A stretch of 16,469 nucleotides of DNA. Origin: Muribaculaceae bacterium. Its GTDB lineage: Bacteria > Bacteroidota > Bacteroidia > Bacteroidales > Muribaculaceae. Below the pieces are notes generated by a model that saw nothing but the letters and a program-made list of their open reading frames with translations, had not been told where the DNA came from and searched no databases. The DNA is taken from positions 1-16,469 of the forward strand of contig JAHHQT010000039.1 of the NCBI GenBank assembly GCA_020026215.1. The letters are read 5' to 3'. Made by a program: the position numbers and the translations under genes. This document shows positions 1 to 7,987 of this stretch, one piece after another (the first letter of the stretch is position 1; each line of letters starts with the position of its first letter).

Positions 1-1114
1 CACCTGAACGGTGAGAAGTAACAGTTGTATAGCCATGACGGTGAGCCATTTCAATTGCATCAAGGGTTTCAGTCAAAGAACCGATTTGGTTAACTTTGAT
101 AAGAATTGAGTTAGCGCAATTTTCTTTGATACCTCTTGATAAATATTCAACATTAGTTACGAACAAGTCATCACCAACCAATTGGCAACGTTTACCGATA
201 CGTTCAGTTAATTTCTTCCAACCTTCCCAATCGTTTTCAGCCATACCGTCTTCTATAGAATCGATAGGGAAATTATTGATTAGGTTTTCAAGATAGTCAA
301 CTTGTTCATCAGATGTACGTTTAACTCCTTTTTCACCTTCGAAGATAGTGTAATCATAAACACCATTCTTATAGAATTCAGATGAAGCACAGTCCATGCC
401 AATCATAACATCTTTTCCAGGTTCATAACCTGCAGCTTTGATAGCAGCGATGATTGAATTCAAAGCATCTTCTGTTCCATCCAAAGTTGGAGCGAAACCA
501 CCTTCATCTCCTACAGCAGTGCTCAAGCCACGATCATGCAAAACTTTTTTCAAAGCGTGGAATACTTCAGCACCCATTCTCAAACCTTCTTTAAAGCAGC
601 ATGCGCCTACAGGGCGAATCATGAACTCTTGGAAAGCGATAGGAGCGTCACTGTGAGAACCACCATTAATGATGTTCATCATAGGAACTGGCAATACGTA
701 TGTATTTGTTCCGCCAATATATCTGTATAGAGGAAGTTCCAAATAATTAGCAGCAGCTTTAGCTACAGCCAAAGAAACACCTAAAATAGCGTTAGCACCT
801 AAATTTGATTTAGTCTTAGTACCATCTAAAGCCAACATAGTGTGGTCGATACCAACTTGATCCAAAGTTGACATTCCAATCAATGCAGGAGCGATGACTT
901 TATTGATATTATCAACTGCTTTCAAAACACCTTTACCGCCATAGCGTTTTTTGTCACCATCGCGCAATTCCAATGCTTCGTTTTCACCAGTTGATGCACC
1001 TGATGGAACAGATGCACGACCCATAATACCTGATTCTAGCAAAACATCAACTTCTACTGTTGGATTACCTCTTGAATCCAATATTTCACGTCCAGTAATT
1101 TTTTCTATTCTCAT
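1..1114 (-). CDS. eno: Enolase (phosphopyruvate hydratase), C-terminus cut by window edge
   Basis: Cytoplasmic glycolytic enzyme that interconverts 2-phosphoglycerate and phosphoenolpyruvate with Mg2+. The reading frame opens at the ATG at 1114 (MRIEKITGREILDSRGNPTV) and stays open to base 1, giving about 371 of the usual ~430 residues. Visible hallmarks in order are the N-terminal loop SVPSGASTGENEALELRD, the NIINGGSHSD segment followed by FQEFMI, GDEGGF carrying the catalytic Glu, the three Mg ligands (Asp in IGMDCAS, Glu in SIEDGMAENDW, Asp in LVGDDLFVTN), the catalytic Lys in ILIKVNQIG, and SHRSG at the very edge. No key residue is missing. The gene lies 102 bp downstream of the thioesterase gene on the same strand and has its own candidate -7 element. 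The assignment is secure; only the last ~60 residues are unseen. Confidence 0.98.
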   Translation of the reverse strand, partial: MRIEKITGREILDSRGNPTVEVDVLLESGIMGRASVPSGASTGENEALELRDGDKKRYGGKGVLKAVDNINKVIAPALIGMSTLDQVGIDHTMLALDGTKTKSNLGANAILGVSLAVAKAAANYLELPLYRYIGGTNTYVLPVPMMNIINGGSHSDAPIAFQEFMIRPVGACCFKEGLRMGAEVFHALKKVLHDRGLSTAVGDEGGFAPTLDGTEDALNSIIAAIKAAGYEPGKDVMIGMDCASSEFYKNGVYDYTIFEGEKGVKRTSDEQVDYLENLINNFPIDSIEDGMAENDWEGWKKLTERIGKRCQLVGDDLFVTNVEYLSRGIKENCANSILIKVNQIGSLTETLDAIEMAHRHGYTTVTSHRSG

Positions 1115-1135
1115 AGCTTTTCATTTTTAACTATG

Positions 1136-1143
1136 CAAATTTA
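1136..1143 (-). promoter_or_regulatory. Candidate Bacteroidetes -7 element for enolase
   Basis: On the minus strand this reads TAAATTTG, an exact match to the Bacteroidetes TAnnTTTG -7 consensus, 21 nt before the enolase ATG. The nearest TTTG that could act as the -33 box (1171-1174) is 27 bases away rather than the usual ~19-21, so the upstream half is weak. Enolase may also be reached by readthrough from the thioesterase gene. Confidence 0.4.
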
Positions 1144-1216
1144 CGCCGATATTCACTATCCTAAAATAACCAAAAGTTGCTATTTTAACGTATAAAAATA
1201 CCCTATTATAGGCATA

Positions 1217-1588
1217 CTATCCCAACTTGGACATGAATTTTGCACAATCCACTATAAAACGTATATGTTTACCCTCGCCAATTACTCCCTTAGAATCCTT
1301 GGCAACCACCGAGAACGTAAGTTTACGTCCTTCTACCGCTTCAAGAGTAGCAGTAGCTGAAACCGCCTCCCCTAATCCGGAAGGTCGGTTATGTGAAATT
1401 TCCAATAAAGAACCTACAGTAGTAGATCCAATGGGTAATTCATGAGCAACTGCATTCATTGCAGCATTTTCCATCAATGCAGCCATAGACGGAGTTGCAA
1501 ACACTTCCAAATCACCGGAGCCCATTGTCTTGGCTATATTTTTCTCTGAGACAATTGTATTACTGGTAAAAGTCAATCCTGTTTCCAT
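1217..1588 (-). CDS. FlK-like hot-dog thioesterase family protein
   Basis: Small single-domain cytoplasmic protein of 123 residues, predicted to hydrolyse an acyl-CoA thioester; the natural substrate is unknown. It resembles the fluoroacetyl-CoA thioesterase FlK subgroup of hot-dog enzymes. In FlK the catalytic residues are Thr42, Glu50 and His76. Here Thr32 (in FATPSM), Glu40 (in LMENAA) and His66 (in LEISHNRP) keep exactly the same 8- and 26-residue spacings. A GEGKHIRFIVD strand follows near the C-terminus, as is usual in this group. The start is the ATG at 1588. A TTG two codons upstream is in frame but needs no invoking. There is no signal peptide or membrane segment. It lies upstream of enolase in the same direction, but nothing suggests a shared pathway. 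Family is confident; specificity is open, and a role in clearing toxic or stray short acyl-CoAs is only inference. Confidence 0.85.
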   Translation of the reverse strand: METGLTFTSNTIVSEKNIAKTMGSGDLEVFATPSMAALMENAAMNAVAHELPIGSTTVGSLLEISHNRPSGLGEAVSATATLEAVEGRKLTFSVVAKDSKGVIGEGKHIRFIVDCAKFMSKLG

Positions 1589-1615
1589 TTTCAAAACATA
1601 AATTATAAACTAGTG

Positions 1616-1623
1616 CAAATATA
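1616..1623 (-). promoter_or_regulatory. Candidate -7 element for the thioesterase gene
   Basis: On the minus strand this reads TATATTTG, an exact match to TAnnTTTG, 27 nt upstream of the thioesterase ATG. At the expected -33 distance there is only a degenerate TTTA (1641-1644), so this is a half-supported promoter. Confidence 0.4.
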
Positions 1624-1727
1624 AACATTTTAACTCTCTCTAAATATTAAAAATGTAGTCATTGAAAATTATTATACGTTTTGGTCATTTTTTTCAGCAA
1701 AAAGATATTTTTTCAAATATTTCTAAT

Positions 1728-1735
1728 TACTTTTG
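1728..1735 (+). promoter_or_regulatory. Candidate -7 element for the DUF4491 gene
   Basis: TACTTTTG matches TAnnTTTG and would start a transcript about 60 nt before the ATG at 1804. It lies inside an in-frame upstream extension from a TTG at 1681, so it argues that the extension is leader DNA, not protein. No clear -33 TTTG is seen at the right distance. Confidence 0.35.
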
Positions 1736-1803
1736 TAGGAATATTCTTTGGAATAAATACAAATAACATAATTAATAACTCTAATATAAGTCAGAAAATT
1801 AAT

Positions 1804-2157
1804 ATGTTAGACTTTATATACGAAAACGGCCTGACAGGATTATTTATTGGAATCAGCACATTTATCATTATTGGTGTGTTCCATCCAATTGTAATTAAAT
1901 CAGAGTACTATCTGGGCACTCGCTGTTGGTGGTTCTTCTTAATATTAGGTATATTGGGAATTATTTGTTCACTACACATTCAAGATGTGATAATATCTTC
2001 AATGTTAGGTGTATTTTCATTTTCTTCTTTTTGGACTATTCTTGAATTATTCGAACAACGAGACAGAGTAATCAAAGGTTGGTTCCCAATGAATAAAAAA
2101 AGAGAACCTGAATATAAAAAATATATGGAAAAAAAGGCAAATAATGCTAATAGATAA
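1804..2157 (+). CDS. DUF4491 family small membrane protein
   Basis: A 117-residue inner-membrane protein of unknown function, recognised as DUF4491, a family common in gut Bacteroidales. Three hydrophobic segments are visible at about residues 10-31, 42-60 and 62-80. Family-type motifs are GLFIGISTF followed by GVFHPIVIKSEYY, the RCWWFF segment, and a C-terminal cytoplasmic-looking stretch WTILELFEQ then KGWFPMNKKR, ending in a charged tail. The ATG at 1804 is chosen because the family usually begins just before the first membrane segment and is about 100-120 residues long. The 41 extra in-frame codons from a TTG at 1681 are Phe/Ile/Asn-rich and contain a promoter-like element. It stands alone: the gene to its left points away and a terminator follows. 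No role can be inferred beyond membrane location. Confidence 0.85.
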   Translation: MLDFIYENGLTGLFIGISTFIIIGVFHPIVIKSEYYLGTRCWWFFLILGILGIICSLHIQDVIISSMLGVFSFSSFWTILELFEQRDRVIKGWFPMNKKREPEYKKYMEKKANNANR

Positions 2158-2197
2158 AACTGTATTATTATAAATGTAAAAGCTGAATTCCTATATT

Positions 2198-2219
2198 AAG
2201 CGTAGTTGATATGCTTTTT
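2198..2219 (+). terminator. Probable intrinsic terminator after the DUF4491 gene
   Basis: A 7-bp stem, AAGCGTA (2198-2204) with TATGCTT (2210-2216) including one G-U pair, and loop GTTGA, runs straight into five T residues (2215-2219). It lies 41 nt after the stop codon. The stem is short and AT-rich, so strength is uncertain. Confidence 0.5.
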
Positions 2220-2299
2220 GCTAATATTCCACACATTATAATGATAAGATTTTACCAATTTTAATGCCAAGTTTCAATCATTTTTACCTTTCAGTAGAT

Positions 2300-2330
2300 A
2301 TTGATAGAAATGGCCTATTTTATAATTTTG
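2300..2330 (+). promoter_or_regulatory. Promoter of the TonB-receptor operon
   Basis: The -7 box TAATTTTG (2323-2330) is an exact TAnnTTTG. A -33 box ATTG (2300-2303, 3 of 4 to TTTG) lies 19 bases upstream, the expected Bacteroidetes spacing. The start site would fall about 12-15 nt before the receptor ATG at 2350, giving a very short leader. This is the best promoter in the window and probably drives all five genes to 11204. Confidence 0.65.
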
Positions 2331-2349
2331 CATTTTACCACAAGTAACT

Positions 2350-5147
2350 ATGTTCAAATTGAGACTTTATATTAAAATAACAATACTATTATTATTGTTT
2401 CCATTTTCAAGTCAAGCAGAAATACTAAATGATACATTCAAATTATCAGGTATTATTTCCGACTTTGATTCCGACGAGAAAATGCAGTATGTCTCAATTT
2501 CTCTATCCGACAAAAACAATCGCCAAATATATACCATGACTGACAATCAGGGTAAATTCTATTTCAAACAAGTCAAGAAAGGAGAATACAAATTGTCAGT
2601 TTCATTTATCGGCTATAAAACTCACAACGAAAAGCTAAACATTACCTCAGACAAGAATCTAACTATAAAATTAAAGCAAGAATCATATACCCTCAATGAT
2701 ATTGTAGTCACTGCCTCTGAATCCAAAGGAACGACAAGTACTTCAAAGATTGACCGAAAGGCAATGGAACACCTTCAGCCATCTTGTTTTACCGACCTAT
2801 TGGCTCTAATTCCCGGAGGAAAGACTCAACTCCCAATGTTGACACAAGCAAATACAATTAAGCTACGTGAAACGGGAAGCAAAAGTTCTGGATATGACAT
2901 TTCTTCATTGGGAACTATCTTTGTAACAGATGGTATTCCAATCAGCACCAACGGAAACATGCAACTAGTCCGCCAAGCATCCAGCACTAACAGTGGAGAT
3001 GTGGACGCTTATAGAAACCACACCAATAAGGGTGTAGATATGAGAACCATATCTACACCCTTATTGAAAATGTGGAAATTATCCGAGGTATCGCCTCTGC
3101 CGAATATGGTGACTTAACCAGTGGCGTTGTCATTATCAATAGGAAATTAAAAGCTACCCCATGGGAAGCTCGATTCAAGGCTGATCCTTATAGCAAATTG
3201 ATCTATGTGGGCAAAGGGTTTAAAGTAGATGAACACGATTTCACTATTAATACAAGTTTAGATTACCTTGATGCTAAAAGGGACCCCCGTAATAAACTTG
3301 AAAACTACAAACGTCTGACAGGTTCTGTCCGTCTTCAAAAGATTTGGAAATTTGATAATGAAATGAATCTGCGTTGGAAATCAGCCCTTGACTACACAGG
3401 CTCTTTCGATGATGAAAAGAATGACCCCGAAATATTGATTTCTAAAGATGATAGATACAGTTCTTCCTACAATATGATGAGTATGAACCATTCCCTATCA
3501 CTCTTCTTCCCCGAAAAATATTTCTTCGAATCATTAAATTTTGATTTTGCAACAAGATACGAAATTAGCCGCATTGAACAAGACAAATTGGTTTCTCTTT
3601 CACGTGACCAAATCGCATCAACCACATTAGAAGAAGGTGAACATGATGGCATCTATTTACCATATAAATATTTGGCAAATGTCGTAGTTGACGGTAAGCC
3701 TTTCAATTCATTTGCCAAATTAAAGGCTTTGTTCTCCGTCAATACCAATTATGTAAAACAAGATTTCAACCTTGGATTGGAATGGAAAACAGACAAGAAC
3801 TTCGGTAAAGGGCAAATTTATGATCCATCACGTCCCTTAAGTCCTGGAACACCTTACAGACCTCGTAATTATTCCGACATACCTTCTCAGCAACAAATCT
3901 CAGCATATCTTCAAGATAACTTAAAAGCAAATATTGGCAATCACACATTGATTGTTGCCGGAGGTATTAGAGCATTGTCACTACTTAACCTTTCTGACAA
4001 ATACTATATGAAAGGCAAAATTTATTTAGACCCACGTGTCAATATTCAATGGAAATTCCCAAGCATTCAAATTAGCAATCATTCATTAAATACATTTATT
4101 TCCGGGGGCTTCGGTCAACAAACCAAATTTCCGACATTGCTTCATCTATACCCTGATATGATATATACAGATATCATACAGCTTAACTATTTCAATTTGA
4201 ATCCTGATTATAGAAGAGTTAATCTACGCACATTTGTGGAAAATCCGACAAATTATGATCTAAAACCTGCACGTAATAACAAATGGGAAATCCGTTTAGG
4301 AGCATCAATGTCTGGACATAATTTCTCTGTTACCTATTTTCACGAACTTAAAGAAACAGGATTCAGAACATCAACTACAGTTCGTCCTTACCAATACAAA
4401 GACTACGACGAAACAAGCATTGACAACTCATTAGTCAATAAACAACCTGAATTAAGTGATTTCAAGCATAAGAACGATACTATTCTTGGCATGTATGGCA
4501 GAGTAACCAACGGAAGCAGTGTAAAAAAAGAGGGTATTGAATTTCAATATTCTTCAAAACGTATAAACGTGATTAAAACACGTTTCACAGTCAATGGTGC
4601 TTGGTTTAAATCTACTTATTCCAACAGCCAGCCGATGTTCAAGGTAGTTAGCAATCAAATTATCGGTAATACTCCGGTATCCAATAAATATATCGGCTAC
4701 TACGATACTCAAGATGGAGCAGAATATCAGTCATTCAATACCAACTTTATGGCTGATACCTACATACAGAAATTAGGTTTGTCATTCTCCGTTACTGCAG
4801 AATGTACCTGGTTCGAGACTTCACAAACCTTACGGCAAAATGGATATCCCCTTGCATATATGAACACAAAAGGAGAAATTCTTCCATTTACAGAAGAAGA
4901 CTTACACCATCCATACAAACAATGGTTGGTGCAAACCTATAACCCTTCATTATTTAATAAGAAAACCATTCCATTCTATACTTTCTTCAATCTTAAAGTC
5001 ACAAAAAGTTTTGGCAAGCACTTAAACTTAGCTCTGTTTGTTGACCGTATTTTGGATTATATGCCAGACTACGTGACAGAATCAGGCATGACTGTAAGAC
5101 GAACAGCAAAGCCTTATTTTGGAATTGAATTAAATGTAAAAATCTAA
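2350..5147 (+). pseudogene. TonB-dependent outer-membrane receptor, broken by a frameshift
   Basis: Outer-membrane beta-barrel transporter that would import an unidentified ligand using TonB energy. The first frame (2350-3117) encodes a signal peptide (residues 1-23, ending SSQA), a carboxypeptidase-D-type regulatory beta-sandwich (~30-105, ending IKLKQESYTLNDIVVTA) and most of the plug domain (AMEHLQPSCFTDLLALIPGG, LRETG, SSLGTIFVTDGIPI, GVDMRTIST). That frame then goes out of register and stops at 3117. The next frame resumes at once with IENVEIIRGIASAEYGDLTSGVVIINRK and continues as the 22-strand-type barrel to 5147. It ends in an aromatic/Val-rich strand, FGIELNVKI. One added base near 3057-3065 would give an intact ~932-residue protein of normal family length. 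The downstream half could in principle start at a GTG at 3072 but would lack a signal peptide and most of the plug. There is no SusD partner; a DUF4876 lipoprotein gene follows after 11 nt. The ligand cannot be told from sequence. Confidence 0.85.
3057..3065 (+). other. Frameshift site in the TonB receptor gene
   Basis: The conserved plug ends with RTIST in one frame, and IENVEIIRG begins at 3063 in the frame one base back. The bases between are ACCCTTATT. Restoring a fourth C to the CCC run (3058-3060), or a third T after it, joins the frames as T-P-L-I-E or T-P-F-I-E. No slippery heptamer of the X XXY YYZ type is in register, so a one-base deletion or a sequencing error fits better than programmed frameshifting. 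Confidence 0.85.
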
Positions 5148-5158
5148 AAATTAAACAT

Positions 5159-6421
5159 ATGAAAAAATTTTCGCTTTATTTATTCATGTTAGTATCATTG
5201 CTTTTCGTTTCATGTAGCGACGACAATGATTCTAAAGACGAAGAACCACTACCAAAACCAGATGTTGAATCTACATTTACTGTAAATTTCAGTCTAACAC
5301 TCCCAGAAGATACAGTTGTTGGTAAATTAAACGATGTAGTACTATATTTCAAGGATGTAAATACTGGCAAAAAGACCAGTTATCCTCAAAAAAATGAGAG
5401 TGAAATCTACGAAGCCAAAGTCAAAAAAGGTTTTTATGATGTAAATGTTGAAGCCAACTATACTTATACCTTTGAAGGCAAAAAGGTTACCAGCAAGGTA
5501 AACGGATACAAACAATCTATCCAAGTCCTACAAGACTTGAATGGTATTAAAATTCCACTATTCTTTGAAAATCAAGAATCAGGTTTTGTCTTGGCAGAAT
5601 TGTTCTTCACAGGTACAAAGACTCCTCAAGGCTCACAATATTATGCAGATAAATTCTTTGTCATCTACAACAACTCTGACCATGTGTTATACGCAGACAG
5701 CCTTGCAATCACAGAATCTAAATTCTTGACAGTGTCTAAGGCTGACTACCAACCAAACATTATGGACGAAGCTATGGCTGTTCAAGCAGTTTATATGATT
5801 CCTGGTAACGGTAAAACACATCCTGTAGAACCAGGTGGTTCAATCTTGATTTGTGACAATGCATTAGACCACACAAAAGCAAATCCTAATTCATTCGATT
5901 TGACGAAAGCCGACTTCGAATGGGTGGACGAATCTACCAACCCAAACGTTTCTGATGTGAACAATCCGAATGTTCCAGACTTAAAGAAAGTATATTGCTA
6001 CACTGCCACTATCTGGAGCCCTCACACTCAAGGTTTCTGCTCTTATGCTTTAGCTAAAATCAAGACAGACCTGGACGACTATATCGTAAACTATACTTAC
6101 AACTTCGATTATATTGTCGTTGGTCAAACAGGTGAAAGTCCAATGACAGGCAGATGTTACAAAATTCCTAACAGCTGGATTGTAGATGCTGTTAATTTGA
6201 GTGTTCCTGCCATGTTCCAATGGATTGTTGTTGACCCTTCTTTGGATAGAGGTTGGTCATATTGTGCTGAATTCGGTTGGGATTCTCGCAGATTCGGTAA
6301 AAGCGTACGCCGAAAAGTTGTATCACACACAGAAGATGGCAGAGCTATTCTTAAAGATACAAACAACTCTACTGTTGATTTCGAAAGCGAACAAGTTGCT
6401 GACCCTTACCACAAGTTCTAA
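5159..6421 (+). CDS. DUF4876 family surface lipoprotein
   Basis: A 420-residue secreted lipoprotein that I assign to DUF4876 from memory of the family. The signal peptide (MKKFSLYLFMLVSLLFVSC) ends at Cys19, the lipidation site. The -3 position is Phe, slightly off the lipobox consensus. Cys19 is followed by SDDND, resembling the acidic lipoprotein export signal of Bacteroides, so surface exposure is likely. Residues ~38-140 form a beta-rich domain (FTVNFSLTLPED to GIKIPLFFEN) like the carboxypeptidase-regulatory or Ig-like folds. Residues ~145-400 form a larger domain opening FVLAELFFTGTKTP and containing YADKFFVIYN, reminiscent of lamin-tail-like beta domains. No catalytic motif is seen. 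The gene starts 11 nt after the receptor stop and ends 11 nt before the barrel gene. It probably acts as a surface partner of the receptor, capturing or presenting ligand; that role is inference. Confidence 0.8.
   Translation: MKKFSLYLFMLVSLLFVSCSDDNDSKDEEPLPKPDVESTFTVNFSLTLPEDTVVGKLNDVVLYFKDVNTGKKTSYPQKNESEIYEAKVKKGFYDVNVEANYTYTFEGKKVTSKVNGYKQSIQVLQDLNGIKIPLFFENQESGFVLAELFFTGTKTPQGSQYYADKFFVIYNNSDHVLYADSLAITESKFLTVSKADYQPNIMDEAMAVQAVYMIPGNGKTHPVEPGGSILICDNALDHTKANPNSFDLTKADFEWVDESTNPNVSDVNNPNVPDLKKVYCYTATIWSPHTQGFCSYALAKIKTDLDDYIVNYTYNFDYIVVGQTGESPMTGRCYKIPNSWIVDAVNLSVPAMFQWIVVDPSLDRGWSYCAEFGWDSRRFGKSVRRKVVSHTEDGRAILKDTNNSTVDFESEQVADPYHKF
5213..5230 (+). other. Lipidation Cys plus acidic surface-export signal
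   Basis: These codons specify Cys-Ser-Asp-Asp-Asn-Asp directly at the predicted signal peptidase II site. In Bacteroides an acidic stretch right after the lipidated Cys (consensus near S-D-D-D-D) is known to direct lipoproteins to the outer face of the outer membrane. Confidence 0.6.
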
Positions 6422-6432
6422 AAAAGATTGCA

Positions 6433-7974
6433 ATGAAATTCAAATATCTGTTTTATTTCCCCATTGGAATTTCTTTACTACCCTCAACATGGGTTAGTGC
6501 AGAAAATAGCAACTCTTTAAGCATTCCTTCAGAAATTGTGAAATCACAATCCTATGAAAGGAATTTTAAAGAGGCTACATTTGCAAATCCAACTGCAAAA
6601 TTCTTTCAGCAAGATTATTCACTGACATCATTATATTTTAATGGTATCAGTGAAGATGCCTCTGATTTCAAAATTGCACCAATGGGAAAAGCAAACAGTT
6701 TTTGGAGCATTAAAGCCGAATCCCAACTAATACTTGACAAGAACAATCTGGTCTGGGGTGAAGCCTCATATACAAATGGCAAAAGGAAAGATGTTACCTG
6801 GAATGAAACTTCCGATTTCGAATTACTTTACCCGTATGTAATAGGTGATGACTATGTCGGAGACCTCAAATATGAAGAATATTTTCTAGATGGTGGATAT
6901 TCCGGATATTTCAGCAATTGGAACTTTGGTGCGAAACTATGCTATCGTGCAAGGTGTGAATACCGACAAGTAGATCCTCGTCCTAACAATGTAGTCGCTG
7001 ACTTGAAAGCGTAACTTGCAGTAGGATACACTTTCGGTAAATACAATTTATCTTTGGCTCTACAAGCAGGAAAATACAAACAAACAAATGACCTGAAATA
7101 TTTCAATGAGCTTGGTGCTTCCAAAGAATACCATTTAACAGGTATTGGTAACGAGTTCGTCCGTTTTTCAGGAGCATGCAACGATGTGTTTTATAAAGGT
7201 CATAATTTTGGAGCCAGTTTGGAATTTGTTCCAACAAGTTTTAAAGGATTTAGCACATCCTTTCTGTTTGACAAGTTTTCATTTGACAAAATTTTGTCTT
7301 CATTAAACAAATTGGCATTAAATCATTTGTATGAGAATAAGATTCAAACCGAAATTGCATGGACTAACCAAAGTGTAAAGAAAGCAAACTACGGTGTAAA
7401 ACTTGATTTCACTTATGCAAAAAGGATTGGAAATGACAATATGTTTGGTGATGCAACAGGAAATGTGTATCCTCAAATCGGTACAACATTAATGTTTGAC
7501 AATAAGAAATTATACGGACGCATTTCCGGATTCTATGAACAAACAATTAATAATAATATCCCTTTAGGAATCTCCCCTTACATCGGTTTCTATAACTATA
7601 CAAGTTTGCACACCAGTTCAAATAATGAATTCAATTGTTCAAACCTACTCGTGGGAACAAGTCTAAAAGCTGCCTATATCAAAGGTCGCAATTTGTTTCA
7701 AATCAAGATGAATGCATCTTATAGGATTGGCACTTCTACAGAACTTATCGTTGCAGAAGATGGAGTATGTCATGAATCAATGTTGAAAATGCTCAACCAC
7801 ACGACCGACTATCTAAAAGCCAACGAAACAAATACCAACATTTCCTTGCGCTATCAAATTAAACTCCGCCCCAAGACATTGTCCTATTTCATCGAAGCAT
7901 CATGGGGACACCGTTTTTATCTAAATAATCAGAATGACAATCAATATATCGTAACAACCGGTATATGCTTATAA
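6433..7974 (+). pseudogene. Outer-membrane beta-barrel protein (DUF6850-like), interrupted by an in-frame stop
   Basis: Third gene of the operon. The frame from ATG 6433 to the TAA at 7974 spans 513 codons and is intact except for a TAA at 7012-7014. Residues 1-23 are a signal peptide (ends STWVSA). The rest alternates polar and aromatic residues as in outer-membrane strands, with family-like stretches FWSIKAESQLILD, TWNETSDFELLYPYVIGDD, EYRQVDPRPNN and ALQAGKYKQTNDLKYFNELG. Both halves read naturally through the stop (VADLKA, stop, LAVGYTFGKY), so this was one gene. I recognise it as like the DUF6850 outer-membrane barrel proteins that follow DUF4876 genes; the family name is from memory. 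The N-terminal product would be 193 residues, too short for the barrel. The downstream half has no signal peptide. A single C-to-A change of a TCA serine codon would explain the lesion. It lies 11 nt after the lipoprotein gene and 13 nt before the next. Confidence 0.75.
7012..7014 (+). other. Premature TAA in the barrel gene
   Basis: This TAA is in the same frame as the ATG at 6433 and as the downstream coding sequence that ends at 7974. No length change is involved, so it is a nonsense substitution rather than a frameshift. It leaves the first 193 residues separated from about 319 downstream codons. Confidence 0.85.
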
Positions 7975-7987
7975 ATATAATAATGAA

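Noticed and set aside
1202..1212. Terminator between the thioesterase and enolase genes
   Set aside because: Only a 4-bp stem (CCTA/TAGG with a 3-nt loop) is present before a short T-rich stretch on the minus strand, too weak to call.
3050..3080. Programmed ribosomal frameshift in the receptor gene
   Set aside because: No in-register slippery heptamer is present. Codons at the junction are ACA CCC TTA TTG AAA, and TonB receptors are not known to need frameshifting.
3072..5147. Independent receptor gene starting at the GTG at 3072
   Set aside because: It would lack a signal peptide, the regulatory domain and most of the plug. The upstream frame supplies exactly these parts, so it is the 3' part of one broken gene.
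7054..7974. Separate 306-residue protein starting after the premature stop
   Set aside because: It is in the same frame as the gene at 6433, has no signal peptide, and the codons between the stop and this point also read as barrel sequence.
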